A stretch of 64,000 nucleotides of DNA from Pyrocephalus nanus (lineage: Eukaryota; Chordata; Aves; Passeriformes; Tyrannidae): the NCBI GenBank assembly GCA_038380795.1, contig CM076270.1, positions 7,749,001 through 7,813,000 of the forward strand, read 5' to 3'. Positions within the stretch are counted from its first letter, which is position 1; each line of letters opens with the position of its first letter. Shown in pieces: positions 1-11,790 of this stretch. The notes under the pieces were generated by a model that saw only the letters and a list, made by a program, of their open reading frames with translations, did not search any database and was not told the DNA's origin. The position numbers and the translations under genes are program-made.

Positions 1-3000
1 AATAAACTGAACACTTTAGATTTAAAAAAAAAAGTCTAAACTTTCTAAATAAAATAAAACATAATCTCTTATTAGCATACAAAATGTGTTGCAACCAGTG
101 GAGAAATACAATGTTTAAGATCCTTATGTCACTTTGCAATTTTGAAGATCATTGTCGTGTTTTCTTTTTGTTTGTGTGATTTTTGTTTATTTGGGAGGTT
201 TTGTTTTTTGTGTGAGTTACTTGGATTTCTGGGGCCCAAATAGGAAAAGAAATATTACTATCACCTTCTCACAGCTTTTAAAGATCTGGTTTTTAGCTTA
301 AGAAGCCCCTTTTCACGCTATCAATTAGCTATTTTTTTGCTGAAATTATAATAGAGAACTTGGGACCAAATCCTGCTGTTTCTGTGTCCACTGGCAAACA
401 GTTGTCAGAGAGTAGAGGGTTACAAAGTCTGTGCTTTGCCATGTGCCTAGTGCTGTGTAAAAAACCCTGGACAGCACTAGTGGGGCTGTGGCTCAGGTGT
501 GTTCCCCCCTCCCACCCCAAACACGTGCAGGGAGTTGGAGTGTGGAGCTGGCACAAGGTCTCTGTGATTCTGATACCCATCGATATGACCCTTGTGACCA
601 TGAGCAGCCAAGGAAGAAAGGTACAACTGCAACCTGATCTTTAGGGTATCTGTTGGTTGTCTCCTAGAGAAAGAAACAGCAGAAATTGTATTGTTTGGTT
701 TTTGTTTTTTTTGGGGGGTTTTTGTCTCCACTTTTGTGCACAGTTAAGCTGATGAAAACACTTGCCTTACTTTTCAGAACCTGCTTGTAAATGTTTCTCT
801 TGCCTCCTCTCTTTGAAGTCACAGAGAATCAGTTTGTGTCAGATTGTCCTTGTTTTCATGCCATAAGAATCAAAGGGAGCTTTGCTGTAGAATTCAGGGT
901 GCTTGTGTTCTCTAGTGAGTCTCAGTTGAAATTTTTTTTGGAAGCATCTTCCATAAACCTTCTACAGCTTCCCAGCTCTAGTATGCCACAGAGTTTGCCA
1001 TGGGGACAGATTAGCCTCAGCACATTAAGTGGTGGCAGGTGGAGCCTGGGAGAGACTATCAGGATGCTACTGATGCTTTTGTGGGTGGTCTTTGGTTCCA
1101 TAAATTATGTTCAAACTCTCAGGTGTGAAAGCTTCTCCCAGCATATCCTGATATTTTTGCTCCTGAAGAATTAAAGCTGTGTTTCTGCTGTAGCAGCTTC
1201 AAGATGGCACTGAACACTTCTGTTTAATCAGAAAGATGAAGTAAGCATACTCATGACAGCAAGAGTAAGGTTGGCTGCCAGTGTGCTGGAGTCAAGCTTT
1301 GATTTGATTCTTATAATGGTCTTGCCTCAGGTAGAAAGTCTCTTCTACACAGCAGAGATGTGGTGCATAGCAACTCTGCCCTATGCTTCCATGCTGCCCT
1401 ATGTTTCCACACAGTGGATGATGAGTTTGTTTGGTCATGGAGAAAAGGCAGGAACGGGGAGATCGTGGTTGTTATCACACAGAAAATCAGCAGTGCCGTT
1501 CCTGCATTTCATGTATCGATGCAAGCTCACAGCCAACCCCCCCAGTATCCCAGAGTCTTGTAGGCTGTATCATTGTCATCTGTGTACAAGCCATGGATGC
1601 TGCCCTTCTCAGTCGCTTTTTGGAGAACTAGGTTATAGAAAGATGTAGAAACTTGTGGAATGTGTATACAGAAAAAGGAGCCTAAACCAAGCTCTTTCAC
1701 TTCCTAGGCAAGTCTGCCAGCAGACCTAACTTAACTAAATTTGAATTATAATCCTTATAGAGCTGATCTTTGCTGTCTGATCGATTCAGAGTAAGCAAGG
1801 AGGTTGCTGTAGTAAACTCTTGTTTCAGGTCATTATTGTACTGCCTGTCCTAAAGGGCATAAAGTGGATGTATATACCAGACTGGACAGAGCCACATTCT
1901 AAATTAATGACTGGGAGGACATCACCTGCTCTGGCTGATGGAACATCAGCTCCACTCCAAATCTGAGAGCTGCCCATAGTCACACACCTGTACTGGTGAT
2001 TCTGTGGCTTTTAAATAAAAATGTGCTAAATGTGGAAAGGAAACCCTTCATGCTTTGAATGAGAAGAAAGGCACAATCCTCTCTCCATTATTAGCTTTCT
2101 AAAGAATTTCAGTGATATTTTCTTGTGCCTACTTGGAAACTCACTCTTTTCAGTACATCTGTATGTCCTGTGTTGTCAGTGGAGAACAGAGGCAGAAACT
2201 GTCCTTTGTTGCCATTTCCCAGGTGTAAATAGTGTTCCTATGTCTTGCTGGTTCAAGTAAAAAAGCAGTGGGGAAATTTGTGAGCTATACCCATGGCTGT
2301 GGATAACTTCAAGACTAGGTGGCCTGTGGTTCATACTCCTCAGCAGTGAATTGCTTGGAAAAAAAACAACAAAACTCTAGACCTCTTTCACCCCAGATCC
2401 TTGTTCCGCCTCTTCACCATTCCCTGTAGGTAATGCTGGGACTTGTCCAAACTGGATTCAAGTACTCTGTGTGCCCACACTGGAGTTTGAAGTGACATAA
2501 GACATTTTAAGCACAGCTTCAGGAAGGGCCAATGTTTCCTCCTTCTGTCACTCATGTTAGTTGTTCCTGTCACTGAAGGAAAACATTGCATTCATAAATT
2601 TGTAGACTTTTAGAGTACAAAACATAATTTAATAAAATTTCTGTTGATCTGTACAGGCACAGATATCCCTTGCAGAATATTTTGGACATTTGGCCTGCTA
2701 CACCAGAACAGTGCAGGTGGGTGAGTTCTGTAAGGTCACTGCAGATAAAGATGACTATAGTTTGCACAGAGGAACCTTAATCACTGAGCAAAGGTGTTCT
2801 CCTCGGACTGACCTAGGAACAATTGTGTCTGTATGCTGTGTGTCATAGTGGATGTGGAAAAGGTGAAATGAACTGTGAAAATGTTTGCGAAACATGCATA
2901 ATTTCAGTGGACTGTGGTGGTGATGTCCTTCTATTGAGTTTGTGTATTATTTTCCTTGGATTTGTAAGAGGATACTTTTGCTGGTCATTGGCCCATATTG

Positions 3001-3118
3001 ACATAACTCAGAAGACAGATCTATAACGAGGTGTTTACTTTGGCTCTGATTTAATGCTCATGGCAGTTGATGAAAATCATCAGGTCATTTAAATGTCCTT
3101 TATATAAATAGAACAGTC
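1..3118. other. Gene-free unique sequence
   Basis: No gene or family-level repeat is recognised here. The first 350 bases are T-rich. A perfect 10-bp inverted repeat with a 14-base loop lies at 447-480 (arms CTAGTGCTGT and ACAGCACTAG), and a 7-bp hairpin (GCTGATG, loop GAA, CATCAGC) lies near 1933-1949. An imperfect tandem pair of about 17 bp, CTGCCCTATGCTTCCATG followed by CTGCCCTATGTTTCCAC, occurs near 1377-1411. Open frames of up to 131 codons (for example 791-1174 and 1253-1648, plus) have no recognisable domain and no splice or promoter context, so I treat them as chance. Confidence 0.6.
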
Positions 3119-3138
3119 TTTTTTTTTTTTTTTTTTTT
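3119..3138. repeat. Poly(T) tract, T20
   Basis: Twenty uninterrupted T. There is no AATAAA complement (TTTATT) just to its right and no recognisable retroelement body on either side, so it reads as a mononucleotide microsatellite rather than the tail of a minus-strand retrocopy. It is the first of eight T-only tracts in the leftmost 17 kb. Confidence 0.95.
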
Positions 3139-6100
3139 ACTTAAGGAGAATGTAAGGCTGCTAAAGGAATAGAGACTGCAGAACCACATGAACACATTTA
3201 ATTTAAGTCTACTAATTTCAAACAAATATGTGACTCAACTTAAATTAATTGGAGGTTTCTGCTTCTAACTATTTCTTATCATGTAAAGCATTAAGGCAGC
3301 ATAACATATACAAGACAAATATTAAACAAAGGTATTATAGATGGGAAATTCCTAATCTAGCTCACTATGTTGGTACAGTAGAAGTTTCTTAATCCAATAT
3401 CTGATGAAGGAACAAGGAGAGAATTAATTTACTGCACACTAATTACTGAGGAGTATGCACTGTATATACAGTGAAAGGCGCTGAAATGAATACTTGATAA
3501 ACAATATCTGGCAAATTAAAAATCTGAAATGTTAAATGAAATGCAAATTAAAAATCTGGACCGTTAAATTAATTGAATGCAAAAAACCCTGACATTAACT
3601 ATCATCAAGGGTCGAAGTTATATCAGCAAAAGCAAAGCTATTCAGAGTTAAATCCTGCTTCTCTCTGTGATTTACTCGTTGTGAAAGGGTGGGCACTAGA
3701 GGAGCCCCACAGATATGGATGAATTTGCATACGTGAGGAGCAGTCCTCTCTGCCTGCTGTGCAAAATGCTGTCCTAGGAAATGGTGGGGATGGTTTGCAC
3801 CTAAAAGCAGTTCTGCTGGAATTAATGGGTGCCTTGGTACAGGCAAAATGTAAGACCTGTGTTGCAGTGTCCATGCAAACTTCAGCCAAGCTAACAATGA
3901 ACAAGTTCTAATTCAGAAGAGATTTGATTTTTGTCTCTTGCATTTTATGTTAAGCCTAGTTCTCTCTCTCCCTGCCACTCCCTCCTGTCCTCCTCAGCTC
4001 TGTTTTGGTGGAATGGAGACTGAAAAACACTGCACTGTGAGAATGTAAGATGTTTTTATGAATTTAATTACAGATAGTTAAGACAATATAGACTCACACA
4101 TGCATATTAATTGATGTTTTTTCCCCAAAAATATGCCTGTTAATGTTACAAATATGCATGTAAACATCCAACTAATTTAAAGCACAGAGAAAGGATCTTG
4201 TTTTAAGGATCCATCCTGCTTAACTAACTTGGTCAACAAGAGACTGAAAAGATAGGAAAAATTTAGTATTTATCTCAAGATTCTGGGGCATGCCACAAAC
4301 TGCATTAATATGGGAATTTTATTTAACCAATTCAATTTTTGACTTCTTTTCCTCCATTTTAATATTTATTCTTGGTTATTTGTGTAGAGTGTAACATGAT
4401 ATAAAGCACTAAGTGTGAGAATTGTTCCAGATAAAAACTGTTCCTGCAGGTCTACCAGGTTGGGGGAAGGTGGGGGCTACAAGGAGAATCTGGAAACCTG
4501 GAAAAAACTATGATGTAAGCCAATCTTAATAAGGTTAAACCCTTCCAAACATACATTCTCATACACGCACACCAGCCCTTACAAACTATAAGGGAGGTAA
4601 CAACACTCCCAATTTTAAGTGTGTGCGTAGACCTACAAAAGTCAGGTGCTGCACTGGGGGATCTGATGATTCAGGTTTTCTTTTGGGGGGCAAAAGGCAC
4701 CTTTAACAGCTCTGAGACAAATTGTTTAGGGCACAGATAAAGCGTGAGGCTCATGGAAGGTGCTTGCTTGTATCATCTGGCTGTGAAGTGAGATGTATTA
4801 TTGCTGGGTGTCAGATTTGAGCTGACTTGAGTGTATCCAGAGAAGCAGGCAGTGTGTGTTCTGCATCTTTACACCATTTTCTTCAAGTGATGGGTGTTCT
4901 TCCAGCTGAAGAGCCTGCTAGTGATGAGGGGGATTGATTTCACTGTTTGAAGAGAAGGTCCTCAGAATGGCAGTTTTCATTGATTAAATAAGGGCACTCT
5001 TCAGAGGGAAAGTGATTGCAGTAAATTCCAGGTTAAACTGATATTAGCATTTGAATTATAGGCAAGTATCAGAATTGCTAAGCATTAGGAATTTATATTA
5101 AGATTGATCTGGGAGACAGTAATGCTAGTAAAAAAAAAATCATCTATATATTAGCGTTGCGATGTAACGACATGACCCAATTGCAGTGTACTACCACTTA
5201 AAGGCTGGAAAGAATGCAGTGCAATTAGTTTAACATTTAACAAATCTGAACTGTAGCCTAGCACTGTATTTCTATTCATCTTGGTTTGTTTCAATGTGTT
5301 TTAATAGATTTAGATATATAGTAACATATCTACTGCAATTAAAAATAAAAGTTCTTATGTACTACTAGCATTTCCCTGGAGGTCTAGTAAGTCTCCCACA
5401 GTAATGAAGATGTAATTATAGTGATGTAAATCGTTGCAACTTAACTAGGAGGGATTGGCCTTTCCCCTCCCTTAATTCATCGAAAGATTTTATCTTTGAC
5501 AGGTACTGTCAAACAGAGTGATGGGCTAGAAGGCAGAATGCTTTCTCTGGTAGCTAATTTACTCAGGAAGAAAATGTGGTTGTTTTATTTAGTTGTTTGT
5601 TTTTATTTTTTTGCTTTGGTTTGGGTTTTTTTTTTCCCCTTTTTTTTTAAGATGACTTGAACACTGAGATGGTTCTCAAGTCCTGCTTCTCCCTTTCTGG
5701 GTGGCAGCAATTCTGGAAGGCTTCCTAATGAAACATGGTCCAGATCAGACTCTCTGCTCTGGCTTGCTGTTTTCAGCCTGAGAATAGCAAAATATGTCTG
5801 AAGGTAGGCTTGAAGTTACCTTTTGGGTTCCAGTGTAGTCAGCTTTGCAAAGAACCTGCCTACAGCTCTTGCTGTAAATAAGAAAAAAAAATGGTCTTAG
5901 AGCTGATTTAAGTTTTACTCAACTGTGACAGTCCTGGACATCCGTTCTTTGCCATAACAGAGCACAGCATGCTCAAACCATAATCTTTTCTCCTTTCATT
6001 GGTTTCCAGATCTATTTCCTACCTGTCAGAAACAGAAAAAAGGCTACTTTGCCAGCTTTAGTGCTGCCTGAAAAAAGTCCATTGAGTTAGGATGTTTTCT

Positions 6101-7594
6101 GCAGGTTTGCTTCTACTCTGCTGCTAACTAGCTACTGCAAGTAGAGGGACTGCCTCTGTCAGTTTATTTTTCCTGGCCATCAAATATGACTTGTCCCAAC
6201 AAATTGTCAGCTTCTTAGGAAAAGACTAAAATTTAAAAATAATTATCTTAGGGTGAAATTACAAATTTATTGCTGCTACCTCATATGGTCTGTGCAGGTT
6301 TTGTGTGTATAAATATATAAAATGTATATATTAAAAAACCCAAACAAACCTAAACCAAAATCAGTATCAAAAGGTGGTGGTGTGTTAGGAAACACTTTCC
6401 TTGAGGTAAGGGTTTAACTTATCAAATTTTTTCTGTTGCACTCCTGAACTGAAACAGCATTTAGTTTTCCCCTGGTTCATTATCTAACAGACACTTATAT
6501 TTTTCTTTCCCTTAATAGTCTCCTTTAATCTGGGCATGTGTTCTGTCATATTTGTGTACACTTTTCAAGCTCACAAACAAAATAATAAATTAAGCTCAAT
6601 GAGAAGATTCACTCTGTGTTTTATTGCATGGCTGGGACATGATGACTGAGAAGGGAAAAGTCATCACTGCAATAGGAGAAAGGGCTTCATGCAGAACATG
6701 CTTCAAACGTTGTCTCAGTGGTTTGATAGCAAGGCAGGACATGAGTTACTTGTACCCAAGGTCTGGAGGGCCACTAGAAGGAATGTTCAACACATGCTGC
6801 CACGATCCTCCTTCCAACCAGCTGATAGCAATGATATGTTCCTTGTCAGATTGATTACCAAAAATTTTATAGTGACACATCAAGGCTCCACTAATCTCTG
6901 ACTTTCTGAGCAATGCAGATGTAAGATGTTTGAGATAAGCTGCCTGTAACATTTCTCAGAGAAATTCTCACTAGACAGATTTCCCCTTCATCAGTGATGA
7001 CAGTCAAGTTTAGGACTAAGGCAGAAGTGAAGGAAGGGTTGCAGTTGTTACATTTTTTTTGTCTTTCCACCAGTTTTCATGGGCTTATGTTCTGAGGTTT
7101 TGTACATCTGTTTCTCATCTCTGGTAGTCAGCAGTTGACACCTTGTAATGAAAGTGGTCCTTAGGGACATGGCAGAAGCCACAGACTGCCCAGGCCCACG
7201 GGTGACTCCCTACTGCTGACCCTTGGGGTCTCCTTCCAGGAGCAGACACAGCTGTGGTGGCTGTGGCACCACTGTCTGAGCTGTGTGTGCTCTTGGGCTT
7301 CTGTGCTGAGAGCCCTGTGCCTTTCCCCATTGCTGAAATTCTCTAAGGAGAAGATACAAATATAAAATAAATGTCTCGGTTTTCTTTTCCATTGAAGTGA
7401 CGTTTCTTTAGAATTGGCTGTTCCACATGCTACTCACCTTGCTGGCAAAGGCATCGGTGATCAATGAGGACAAAGTGATTCTGACTGCAGGCTTGCCTCG
7501 TACATCCAGAGCAAACGAACACATCAGAAGCTGATTTTGTGCAAGGCCTGCTTTTGATTTGTGCATTTTTCTGGCAGACTTGGGCTATGCCCTA
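3139..7594. other. Gene-free unique sequence, AT-rich
   Basis: Unique AT-rich sequence with no gene recognised. It holds the 32-bp tandem duplication at 3511-3573, a T-rich stretch at about 5580-5650, and an AT-rich run of TATATA type near 6305-6335. Small open frames at 3595-3904 (minus) and 6624-6952 (both strands) are short, overlap each other on opposite strands and show no domain. The stretch at 7115-7330 is more GC-rich than its surroundings, but I find no protein or repeat identity for it. Confidence 0.55.
3511..3573. repeat. Imperfect 32-bp tandem duplication
   Basis: Two adjacent copies start with the same 17 bases, GCAAATTAAAAATCTG plus one more G or A position, at 3511 and 3543, giving a period of 32. 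Both copies continue with a GTTAAAT motif (3531-3537 and 3563-3569). The copies differ at only a few sites in the shared part, which suggests a fairly young or slowly diverging local duplication by slippage. No known satellite unit is recognised. Confidence 0.8.
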
Positions 7595-7779
7595 TTACTT
7601 TCTTACAATAAAAGGGAACGTTTCTTCTACTGGAGCTTGCAGCATGCAGCTGCAATAATCATAGGGGAGCCCCAGGTGGTCTGATTTATGGTGTTTAATG
7701 TGAACCCCTGAGGTTCTGTCAGGAGAGATTATATAAGGTATAAAACATTTTGCAGAATTGTTTTGCCACACTTCAGTTC

Positions 7780-8105
7780 TAACTTGCAGTGGGCCTCCTT
7801 CACTTATCTCCCTGCTCCAAGATAGCTTATTTAAGTGCATGTTTATTAAAGAGCTCCTAAACCGCGTTAAAGTTGCTTCTGAAAATATTCTGACTAATGG
7901 CAATGTTGACGAGGGTGAGTCATCACCGAGAACATTGTGCTCATCAGGACAGCTCCTCAGCTGATGGGATCTGGCAGAATGCCATGCAAGTTCATGGCAC
8001 TTCTCTGTGGATTGATACTGGGCAAGCATTGATATGCTGGGCAGGCTTTGACTGACTGAAGGCCTGACGGAGCTCTGTGGATTTGTACTGGCCCAGAGCC
8101 CACAG
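7780..8105. promoter_or_regulatory. Candidate conserved non-coding element
   Basis: This stretch lacks homopolymers, is balanced in composition and keeps scattered CpGs, a texture typical of vertebrate conserved non-coding elements. Visible motifs include a perfect AP-1 core TGAGTCA at 7916-7922, a short inverted repeat GCCATG/CATGGC at 7981-7998, and a 19-base direct repeat (CTCTGTGGATTGATACTGG at 8003-8021, CTCTGTGGATTTGTACTGG at 8073-8091) offset by exactly 70. The longest open frame of the window (minus strand, 7595-8110, 171 codons) covers it, but its ATG has a weak context (T at -3, A at +4) and its translation matches no family I know. Enhancer function is inference; conservation has not been tested. 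Confidence 0.3.
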
Positions 8106-8110
8106 TTCAT

Positions 8111-8944
8111 AAAAGGAAGGCCTGAACTTAAATCAAATACTTTGTTATATAATCTTTATACAGGGAATATTATTTACTAAACGCAAGAGTGTTTCTGTGA
8201 GGATGTGTCAGCAAGCTAGGCAAGGAGCAAGGGGCTTTTGTTTTAACTTTTCTACCATTATCAAGGTACTGGTTACAAGTTTTATTGCTGTCCTTCTCAA
8301 AAACAAGTCAGAACAAGCTGGGTTAGTGCAGCCCTCCACACTGGAAGTCTGCAGTGGGAGCAGTAGAGGAGGTGCACTGGCTGCATCCATGCATGCAACT
8401 GCACTGGCACAGAGGCAGGGAGGGACTGGCTTAGCAAGCTGAAGGGATGTGGCTGGGGTTTTGGCTGACTCTGTTCAAACAATGGTTTGTCCAGGCAAGG
8501 AGATGGATTTCCACCCCTGGTGCAGCCCATGAGTCAGAGGCTGTGCTGGAGCCCTTCTCCTCCGTGTGCTTTCTGTGAGCAGGGTTGCAAAATACCATGA
8601 GAGAACCAGATCTCGTGTGTGGGTCTAGCTGGGGGAGCTTAGACTCAAGGTTTAAACTTAGGTTCCTCTGTAACTAAAATGATTTAGTTGCATACATAGT
8701 ATTATAAGCAGTCCCAAAGGTGAAATTCATGTTCCTGAAGTGTTTAGTGAAACAAAATGAGACAGCAGTTGAAAAAAGAAGATATTTGCTATAAGTTGAT
8801 GCTTGCTTGATGAGGAAGTGAAGGCATGAAATCAGAGTAAGCTCTGGAAGGGTACAATGATTAAACTTGTGTTACAGGGGTTTGGTTTTCTTTATTAACC
8901 CTGTTCATTCCTGTGCTACCTACAACTGCAACATCCTCATTTGA
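8111..8944. other. Gene-free unique sequence
   Basis: No gene, family repeat or regulatory structure is recognised. Short open frames on both strands around 8197-8530 overlap one another and resemble no known protein. Confidence 0.55.
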
Positions 8945-8964
8945 TTTTTTTTTTTTTTTTTTTT
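8945..8964. repeat. Poly(T) tract, T20
   Basis: Twenty uninterrupted T followed by GGCAG. The T-run plus CAG resembles a splice acceptor on the plus strand, but the best frame to its right stays open for only about a dozen codons and no donor follows, so a microsatellite is the simpler reading. Confidence 0.95.
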
Positions 8965-11767
8965 GGCAGGGAACAGATGATGTTTGTTGATACAGCACTT
9001 AGTTTCTGCTAATGACAAGAAGACACAATCTGCAATCTTGTCTATTACCTGTCCTGTATCACACCCTTTCATTTACTACATTAAAGTACCAGTAAAAAGC
9101 ATTCCAAGAGACATAATGGAGCAGCAAAGCAGCCCCAACACAGTTGAAGGCTGCGTATAATATTACAAAATGACTGGGTTTTGGGGGAAAAAGGGGAAGA
9201 TGATGTGCTAGTTTACAGGAAGGTTGGGCAAAAGGTCAGGGAAAGTGCGGAATTATTATCGGCTCTGCTGGGGCCACACCTGTGTGAAATGTTTAATGCT
9301 GACACAAGAATGAACTTGAAGCATGTTTGGAACGTACATACAAGTAGCAAAGAACCAGAGAACTTAAATTGTAACTGCATTAAAACAAATAAATTTGCTA
9401 TAGAATGCAGAGGCCAAAAGCAGCCCACCGAGACCCAAAAGTATAGTCAAGGCCACTCTCGTCTCACTAAGGATATGGAGTGTGTGGAGCTTACAGAGCT
9501 TGGCATGAAAACGGTCCATAAGGAGTAGTTGTGGCCAAAAAAGACTTATTTTTAATTTGAAGTGAACACATGCTGCTTCTAAGTGGGATAGACTGTTACT
9601 GCCATGGGTTTGCAGCCTGTAAACTCTGACTTTCATTCTTGTACACTTATTCTAACAAGAGGCAGGAGCTGGTTTCTGCATTGCTGCAAATCTGCTTAGT
9701 TTTGTTGGCATCAGTCGATTTGTGACTGTCTATACCAGTTCAGACGTAATGCCAGTTGCAACTTGCTCACCACTGCTGGCTGGAATAGAACCCAAACCTG
9801 GCTCCTGTATTTACGCTTTACCACAACACCCTTCTTCATCTCCTCCTCTGAAAATCTTGTACTATGGATATTGAACCCTAAAGGAGAAGTGACTCTCAGC
9901 AGACATAATTTTGTATGAGTAATTCACTTTTAAAGCTTGGATATATTCCATCTTCCTTGTGACTAATGGTACCCGAACAGAACATAATTGTATAATCACT
10001 TTCCAATTGCTTAATAACTCATTTTCCTTGTTTGTAAGTTGCTGTTTTTCCAGCATTTCAGAGATGTGAGGGCCTGCATGTGGTAATGAGTGACAGACAA
10101 TTGTTTATTTCTCAGCAATAATGTCATTAAGAAAACCTCTTTACACTTAGAGCCCTGACAGCTGGCCAGACCCTGACATTCTTATTCGTCTCTCGAGCCA
10201 ATGAAAGGCCTGCTGGCAAGCAATTATTCCACTGTTTCACATCTTGTTATCTTTGGTAGCAGTGCTCCCTTGAGGAGTCCCAACCCCACCACTTTTGCCT
10301 GATTCCAACACCTAAAAGCCAGCACATTGCAAATCCTTGTGCCTGCACTGTGGATGGAAATGCTACAGCTCCAAATACTTCTGTTGGTGTAGCTGGAGGA
10401 TAGACCATGAAGGACTAGGTGGGAGCTGAAACCTCTCAAGTTGGCTCTTCTGTTGGAGTGGGAGGAATTCCTTCCTTAGCTGAGAAAAGCTTGGCCAATC
10501 ATAGCATGTAATGTTGTTTCCAATTGCTGGATCACCTAAGAGGAAAAAAGTTATTCAAGAGAAAGGGAGGAGAGCATAGGTAGAGGGGGAGGAGGAAGAA
10601 AGAGTGTAGAAATGGGATGCATCTCTGTTTGGCAGAAAAACTGTGAAGGGTGCATAAATCCCAGAAATTTCTCAGGAACTTTGATCTAGATACAGAAAGT
10701 GCTTCTGAGGGGACCAGTGCAGGAAAACAGATTGTATAGATGCCATGGGTGTTTTCTGCTCTCTAAAGCAGAGCTGATGCCTATGTGTGGTTTCCCTGTG
10801 TTGAGCTCTTAAACAGATGAACAAAGGGCATTCTTTTGTTTTTTGAGAGAATGGATGCTTGAATCTTAGAGGCTGGTGCTGATGTCTAGGGGTAGAAAGA
10901 AAGGTGGGTAATAACCTTCCATTCTTTGAGAGAGGCAAAAAGGAATTTGTGCCCAAGATATCTTGTTAAGAACAGCAAGTGCCACAACCGAAACAAAAAC
11001 AAATTTAAAACGCAGAGGTCCAGGTGAAATGGGACTAAAATATAAATGCCATTGATTTTCCAGCTCTAGCAGGGCTGTGTGATCTCAGCTTGGACCATAA
11101 GACTAATTTTTTTACTGTAGTTACAGGCATAAGTGCCCAAATCCCTGTTGCATTTGGTGGTCCAGTATCAAGTCTTGATATTGCTGATGTGAACTGAAGG
11201 AGAGTTTGGTCAGAAGAGTCTTATCTTAGATTTCTAGAAATTAATAAAGAGAATTTGTTTCAGCGTATGTTGAGATCTATTGAACCTGAAAGCAGAGCTC
11301 AGAGCTGGAGATGTTTGTGGGCATTGTGACTGAGGAGAGAAAGTTATATGTGTATCCAAATAGTAACAAACAAACAAAAAAGCACAGTAAAAAAAGGCTC
11401 AGTTCTTACTCGCAAACAAATTTCACTAGCTTCAGAGCTAGCCCAAAGTCTACATATAGAAGTAGAAAAATGTGTTAAAGAGAAAAGGAATTGAATTTTC
11501 AGGAGAGTGAAATACAGCTTTAACTGAGAAGCATGCTTAAAACTTCTTTGCCTCCGTCAGAGGGTGCCTGGAGGTTGTCTTGGCTGATGTAGCTGGTGGC
11601 ACTGCAAACAAAGTGAGACCATAACCGAAATGTTTGGAAAAATCAATATTCAACCTTGTGTACCAGAATACTGCTGCTGATCCTCCAGACAGCTGCCAAG
11701 GTGAGGAAAGAACAAGTTCTGCTCTTTGAATCTGTTTTCCCCATCACAGAGTAGCTGTGGTGTTTTG
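8965..11767. other. Gene-free unique sequence
   Basis: Mostly unique sequence. A plus-strand open frame of 115 codons at 9181-9528 is the longest here; it starts in a purine-rich stretch, has no recognisable domain, and overlaps two minus-strand frames, so I do not call it a gene. The candidate element at 10085-10225 lies inside. An AAAC/AAAAG-rich stretch occurs at about 11365-11395. Confidence 0.55.
10085..10225. promoter_or_regulatory. Candidate conserved non-coding element
   Basis: A compact, homopolymer-free stretch with several clear motif cores: ACAATTGT (SOX-type palindrome) at 10097-10104, running into TGTTTAT (forkhead-type) at 10102-10108, and a CCAAT core at 10198-10202. The clustering is seen in the sequence; that it marks an enhancer is inference, since such short motifs also occur by chance. 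Confidence 0.25.
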
Positions 11768-11790
11768 TTTTTTTTTTTTTTTTTTTTTTT
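11768..11790. repeat. Poly(T) tract, T23
   Basis: Twenty-three T followed by CCCCAG. It could act as the polypyrimidine tract of a plus-strand splice acceptor; the downstream interval 11797-11907 is open in one frame and ends at a donor-like GTATGA. See the exon candidate there. Confidence 0.95.

Noticed and set aside
7140..7340. GC-richer stretch with TTAGGGACATGG as a CR1 word
   Set aside because: Only one short word matches; the rest does not follow CR1.
9181..9528. 115-codon plus-strand frame with hydrophilic product
   Set aside because: No family recognised, overlapping minus-strand frames, and a start in a purine-rich run.
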